Shown here: piece after piece, positions 14,988 through 17,632 of the stretch
Numbering within the stretch: position 1 is the first letter of the stretch
Layout: the number at the start of each line of letters is the position of its first letter
From: Longicatena sp.
Lineage (GTDB): Bacteria; Bacillota_I; Bacilli_A; Erysipelotrichales; Erysipelotrichaceae
Direction: 5' to 3'
DNA: 17,632 nt
NCBI GenBank assembly: GCA_020025055.1
Contig: JAHHST010000025.1
Location: forward strand, 1 to 17,632
Position numbers and translations under genes: made by a program
Notes under the pieces: generated by a model
The model's database searches: none
Seen by the model: the letters and a program-made list of their open reading frames with translations, nothing else
What the model was told of the DNA's origin: nothing

Positions 14988-15530
14988 CTATTTGTTGCGA
15001 TTAATGATTAGTGCACGAATTTCGATAATTCCTGTTATAAATGTAATAACAGATAAAGCATAGTTCAAATATAAAATTAAACCAGTATAATTTGATGAAT
15101 GTGCATTAACAATTAATAAAATAGAAATAGTGAAGTATAAAATCATTTTGGTAACGATTTTTTTAGTTGGTAATCCAGCTTCAGAATCAACAACGCTTGC
15201 ACGTTTCTTTGGTTGGAAATTAGGAATTACAGGAAGTTTATTTAGGAATTTACGGAATTTAAATTCCATAACAATGTAAACAACAATACCCAAAGTAACA
15301 CATAACCATAAAGGTAAATTGAAAATATATCCAAAAATAGTTGCAATAAATCCAAGCATAAAGCGTGAATTAAATGTTTTAAATAATTTGGCATTATCAC
15401 TTAATACATAACCATTATGGTTGAAACGGTTGTAATATATTGGGCGGTTTTTATCATCACGATAAACGCTGAATCCACCAATTTTTTCATCATTATTTGA
15501 TATGATAGCTTTTCTTCCTTTTGCAGCCAT
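14988..15530 (-). CDS. Conserved-looking four-helix membrane protein, unknown function
   Basis: I do not recognise this 180-residue protein. It has a hydrophilic N-terminal segment of about 55 residues with a strand-rich look (GGFSVYRDDKNRPIYYNRF, then HNGYVLSD). Two hydrophobic helices at about 56-72 and 73-91 follow, then a basic loop (KFRKFLNKLP and PKKRASV) and two more helices at about 127-143 and 149-170, ending in RALIINRNK. Basic residues flank helices 2 and 3, so the loop and both ends are likely cytoplasmic. I start at the ATG 15530-15528, preceded by GAGGTGATTTTA on the minus strand; an in-frame GTG at 15539 would lie inside that ribosome site. It is transcribed alone, against its neighbours on both sides. 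Confidence 0.7.
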   Translation of the reverse strand: MAAKGRKAIISNNDEKIGGFSVYRDDKNRPIYYNRFNHNGYVLSDNAKLFKTFNSRFMLGFIATIFGYIFNLPLWLCVTLGIVVYIVMEFKFRKFLNKLPVIPNFQPKKRASVVDSEAGLPTKKIVTKMILYFTISILLIVNAHSSNYTGLILYLNYALSVITFITGIIEIRALIINRNK

Positions 15531-15549
15531 TAAAATCACCTCATTTGAT

Positions 15550-15578
15550 ATTATATAGGAAAATGAAAAACAAGTCTA
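15550..15578 (-). promoter_or_regulatory. Possible promoter of the four-helix membrane protein gene
   Basis: A TATAAT box lies on the minus strand at 15555-15550. The matching -35 position (15578-15573, AGACTT) is poor, although the 17-base spacing is right. Confidence 0.3.
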
Positions 15579-15659
15579 TAAAAAGTAGAATTTTAAATAA
15601 TTAAGGTAACGAAAATTAGTTTAGCTTTTGTACATTTTAATAAGATTTTACATACTTCA

Positions 15660-15688
15660 TTGTTTTTTTGATTAGTGTGATATATAAT
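15660..15688 (+). promoter_or_regulatory. Promoter of the agaS-EIIA operon
   Basis: TTGTTT (15660-15665) and TATAAT (15683-15688) are separated by 17 bases, giving a leader of about 45 bases. The leader carries the palindrome TTATGCATAA (15691-15700) and ATGC/GCAT arms (15693-15696 and 15706-15709) right at the expected transcription start, a possible operator. No clear cre (CcpA) box is seen. Confidence 0.6.
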
Positions 15689-15738
15689 TATTATGCATAA
15701 AAAAAGCATTTCATGGACTAGAAAAGGAGAGATAAAAA

Positions 15739-16917
15739 ATGATTTTTGGAAAAGACACAGCCCAATGGGAAAGTTTAACAGGAACTTTCACAGCTACTGA
15801 AATTAATCAACAACCTTCAACATGGAGAAAAACAATTGCTCAAATTGAAGGAATGAAAGATGAATTAAAAGCTTTCATCGAAAACGTAACTAAAAACGAA
15901 GATTTCGATATCATCTTAACAGGTGCAGGAACAAGTGAATTCGTTGGAAACGCTATCTATACATATGTTGCAAAACGTAATAACTTTAAAGTTAAATCTT
16001 ATGGAACTACAGATATTGTAGCTACTCCAGAAGCTTATTTATCACAAAATAAACCAACATTATTAGTTTCTTACGGAAGAAGTGGAAATTCACCAGAATC
16101 TGTAGGAGCAGTAGAAGTTGCTGATGAAGTATGTGGAAAAAATGTTTACCACTTATTTATTACATGTAACTCAGAAGGTGCTTTAAGTAAAGCAGCAGCA
16201 TCTCGTGATAATGCATTTGCTATCAACTTAACTCCAGAAACTCATGATAAGAGTTTTGCTATGACTAGTAGTTTCTCTAACATGATGTTAGCTACATTAT
16301 TAGCTTTCAGTTTAGATAACTTAGATGAAGTTAAAGCTGATTTAGAAGATGTAATTACAGCTGCTGAAAAAACTTTAGCTAATGACTGGTCATTATTTGA
16401 AAAAATTGCTAACGATTTCGATTTCAAACGTATCGTTTATTTAGGAGCTAACTGCTTAAAAGGTATCGCACAAGAAAGTCAATTAAAAATCTTAGAATTG
16501 ACTGCTGGTAAAGTAGCAACTATGTATGATACCCCAATGGGATTCCGTCACGGACCTAAATCAATTATTAATGATGAAACATTAACAGTTGTATATGTAA
16601 GTGATGATCCATATACTCGTCAATACGAAGTAGATTTAATCAAAGAAATGAGTCCACAACGTAAAGGAAACAAAATTGTTGCTATCATGAATAAAGAAGA
16701 TAAAGAAATCGCTGATTTAGTAGATTATTCATATGCATGCAATTTAGAAAATTTACATGACAATGCATTCTTAGGATTCAACTACATTGTATGTGCACAA
16801 ATTTTAGCATTATTTAGATCTTTAGCTTTAGGATGTACTCCAGACAATCCATGTCCAACAGGAGAAGTTAATCGTGTAGTTAAAGGTGTAATTCTTCACC
16901 CATATACAAAAAAATAA
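15739..16917 (+). CDS. agaS: SIS-domain sugar-phosphate isomerase, AgaS family
   Basis: This 392-residue protein has two SIS (sugar isomerase) domains, matching AgaS in length. AgaS proteins convert phosphorylated amino sugars, such as galactosamine-6-phosphate, to the keto sugar with or without ammonia release. Seen are ILTGAGTSEFVGNAI (first phosphosugar loop), SYGRSGNSPESVGAVEVAD, TSSFSNMMLA, and in the second half YLGANCLKGIAQES, KILELTAGKVATMYDTPMGFRHGPKS and a C-terminal PTGEVNRVVKG stretch. The FRHGPKS segment near residue 271 carries the His-Gly-Pro seen in related isomerases. Codons ending in C (ttc, aac, atc, cac) are far commoner than in neighbouring genes, suggesting high expression. 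AAGGAG at 15723-15728 sets the start. The exact sugar is inferred from family and the adjacent PTS gene only. Confidence 0.85.
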   Translation: MIFGKDTAQWESLTGTFTATEINQQPSTWRKTIAQIEGMKDELKAFIENVTKNEDFDIILTGAGTSEFVGNAIYTYVAKRNNFKVKSYGTTDIVATPEAYLSQNKPTLLVSYGRSGNSPESVGAVEVADEVCGKNVYHLFITCNSEGALSKAAASRDNAFAINLTPETHDKSFAMTSSFSNMMLATLLAFSLDNLDEVKADLEDVITAAEKTLANDWSLFEKIANDFDFKRIVYLGANCLKGIAQESQLKILELTAGKVATMYDTPMGFRHGPKSIINDETLTVVYVSDDPYTRQYEVDLIKEMSPQRKGNKIVAIMNKEDKEIADLVDYSYACNLENLHDNAFLGFNYIVCAQILALFRSLALGCTPDNPCPTGEVNRVVKGVILHPYTKK

Positions 16918-16934
16918 TTTGGAGGTAATTTTTG

Positions 16935-17363
16935 ATGATTGGTTTAGTAGTAACAGGACACGGGAATTTCGGAACAGGTTTAACTAGTTCTTTAAAATTA
17001 ATTGCAGGAGAACCAGAAAACTATGTAGCTGTTGATTTCCCTCAAGAATATTCAGTTGAAGATTTAGAAAGAGAATTAAATAAAGCATTCGATACTTTAA
17101 AAGATTGTGACGGAATTTTAGTTCTTTCTGACTTAGGTGGAGGTTCACCATTTAAAACTGCAGTAATGACAGGATTCCCTAGAGGTAATGTTGAAGTTAT
17201 CGCAGGTACAAACTTACCAATGTTAATTGAAGTTAACATGGGACGTCAATTTATTGAAGATTTAGATACATTAACAAATATGGCTGTAAATACTGGTAAA
17301 GATCAAGTAGTTCGCTATGAATTCAAACCAGTACAACAAGAAGAATCATCAGACGGTATCTAA
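16935..17363 (+). CDS. PTS mannose/fructose/sorbose-family EIIA component (AgaF-like)
   Basis: This 142-residue protein is a stand-alone EIIA of the mannose PTS family. It accepts phosphate from HPr on a histidine and passes it to a partner EIIB. The N-terminus IGLVVTGHGNFGTGL carries the phosphorylatable His9, and LVLSDLGGGSPFKTAV matches the conserved 'D..GGSP' loop. AgaF and ManX-type IIA domains have this size and order. GGAGG (16921-16925) lies nine bases before the ATG at 16935; a TTG at 16932 is an alternative. It follows agaS by 17 bases and is closed by a strong terminator, so matching EIIB, EIIC and EIID genes are not in the same transcript. Specificity (N-acetylgalactosamine, galactosamine or other) rests on the agaS link. 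Codon use resembles agaS. Confidence 0.88.
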   Translation: MIGLVVTGHGNFGTGLTSSLKLIAGEPENYVAVDFPQEYSVEDLERELNKAFDTLKDCDGILVLSDLGGGSPFKTAVMTGFPRGNVEVIAGTNLPMLIEVNMGRQFIEDLDTLTNMAVNTGKDQVVRYEFKPVQQEESSDGI

Positions 17364-17377
17364 TTAATAAGTTAAAG

Positions 17378-17407
17378 GAGTTATGCGTTTCGCATAACTC
17401 TTTTTTT
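17378..17407 (+). terminator. Strong Rho-independent terminator after the EIIA gene
   Basis: GAGTTATGCG (17378-17387) pairs perfectly with CGCATAACTC (17391-17400) around a three-base loop and is followed by seven T residues (17401-17407). It is the strongest hairpin in the window. Confidence 0.93.
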
Positions 17408-17632
17408 ATGGAAAAAGATACATAGTGTAGAATTCTTAATTTTAAATTAAATGAATACTATTTTAGGTAGAGATGATAATGCATGTTGGTTGCGTAAAAG
17501 CGTGCTTAAAAATTATAAACGAGAACATATCAAATTTTTTTGTAAATGAAATACTTATATCTATATATTATATAGAAAGGATATTGAACAGAAATAAGAT
17601 TATTTGCTCTTTCAGGATAAATAGGGGTAAAT
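17408..17632. other. Intergenic stretch at the window end, no supported gene
   Basis: These 225 bases follow the EIIA terminator. A forward frame beginning ATG at 17479 stays open to the edge (about 51 codons, rich in Ile, Asn and Cys). It resembles no family I know and has only a distant AGG upstream, so I do not call it. A second candidate start, TTG at 17583 after AGAAAGGA, lies in the same frame. The AT-rich segment near 17560-17575 could hold a promoter for a gene beyond the edge. Confidence 0.4.

Noticed and set aside
15541..15738. Possible riboswitch or small RNA upstream of agaS
   Set aside because: No stable stem-loop set or recognisable aptamer pattern was seen; the stretch is explained by two divergent promoters and AT-rich spacer.
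17374..17396. A ribosome site (AAAGGAG) followed by a four-codon frame, MRFA then stop, inside the terminator hairpin
   Set aside because: The bases are fully explained by the perfect terminator stem and T tract; such a tiny frame is expected by chance.
17479..17632. Forward frame open to the window edge (about 51 codons)
   Set aside because: It resembles no family, has a poor ribosome site and an AT-rich, low-complexity composition; a chance frame of this size is plausible. It needs the sequence beyond the edge.

Overview
The window looks like chromosomal DNA of a low-GC Gram-positive bacterium (Bacillota). The AT-rich codon use, strong Shine-Dalgarno sites, HPr kinase/phosphorylase and the rapZ-yvcK-whiA block all fit. 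An Erysipelotrichia-like gut commensal is my best guess, but that is inferred from gene content and style and was not tested. No rRNA, tRNA, CRISPR array, insertion sequence or phage gene was seen. Most genes are core housekeeping genes; a few are small unrecognised membrane proteins.

Layout. (1) Bases 1-185, minus: start of a SulP-family anion transporter cut by the window edge, with its own promoter. (2) 397-2202, plus: two tandem DegV/FakB fatty-acid-binding proteins. (3) 2210-4524: a MerR-family regulator (minus) and a MATE efflux pump (plus), divergent across a 75-bp region with overlapping promoters and a MerR-type operator. (4) 4629-9882: uvrA, hprK and a gene fusing lgt (prolipoprotein diacylglyceryl transferase) to a PpaX-like HAD phosphatase. 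(5) 9991-13661: rapZ-yvcK-whiA, then a degenerate, membrane-anchored nuclease-like protein and a small XRE-type regulator, ending at a strong terminator. (6) 13664-15530: a small membrane protein with an acidic tail, a GNAT acetyltransferase, and a convergent unknown four-helix membrane protein. (7) 15660-17407: an AgaS-like sugar-phosphate isomerase and a mannose-family PTS EIIA, with their own promoter and terminator and codon use suggesting high expression. The last 225 bases hold no gene I can support.

How the genes fit together. HprK phosphorylates HPr at a serine and can reverse this by phosphorolysis, releasing pyrophosphate. A PpaX-type phosphatase removes that pyrophosphate, and here it is fused to the C-terminus of the adjacent Lgt. 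RapZ, YvcK and WhiA link carbon/amino-sugar state to envelope growth and division in relatives. The PTS EIIA and AgaS genes receive phosphate from the same HPr. The MerR/MATE pair looks like a self-contained drug-responsive efflux module.

The most notable observations are the Lgt-PpaX fusion beside hprK, the membrane-anchored SNase-like protein that has lost its catalytic residues, and the 19-bp-spacer MerR operator whose two divergent -10 boxes overlap. I found no convincing wholly new multi-gene system.
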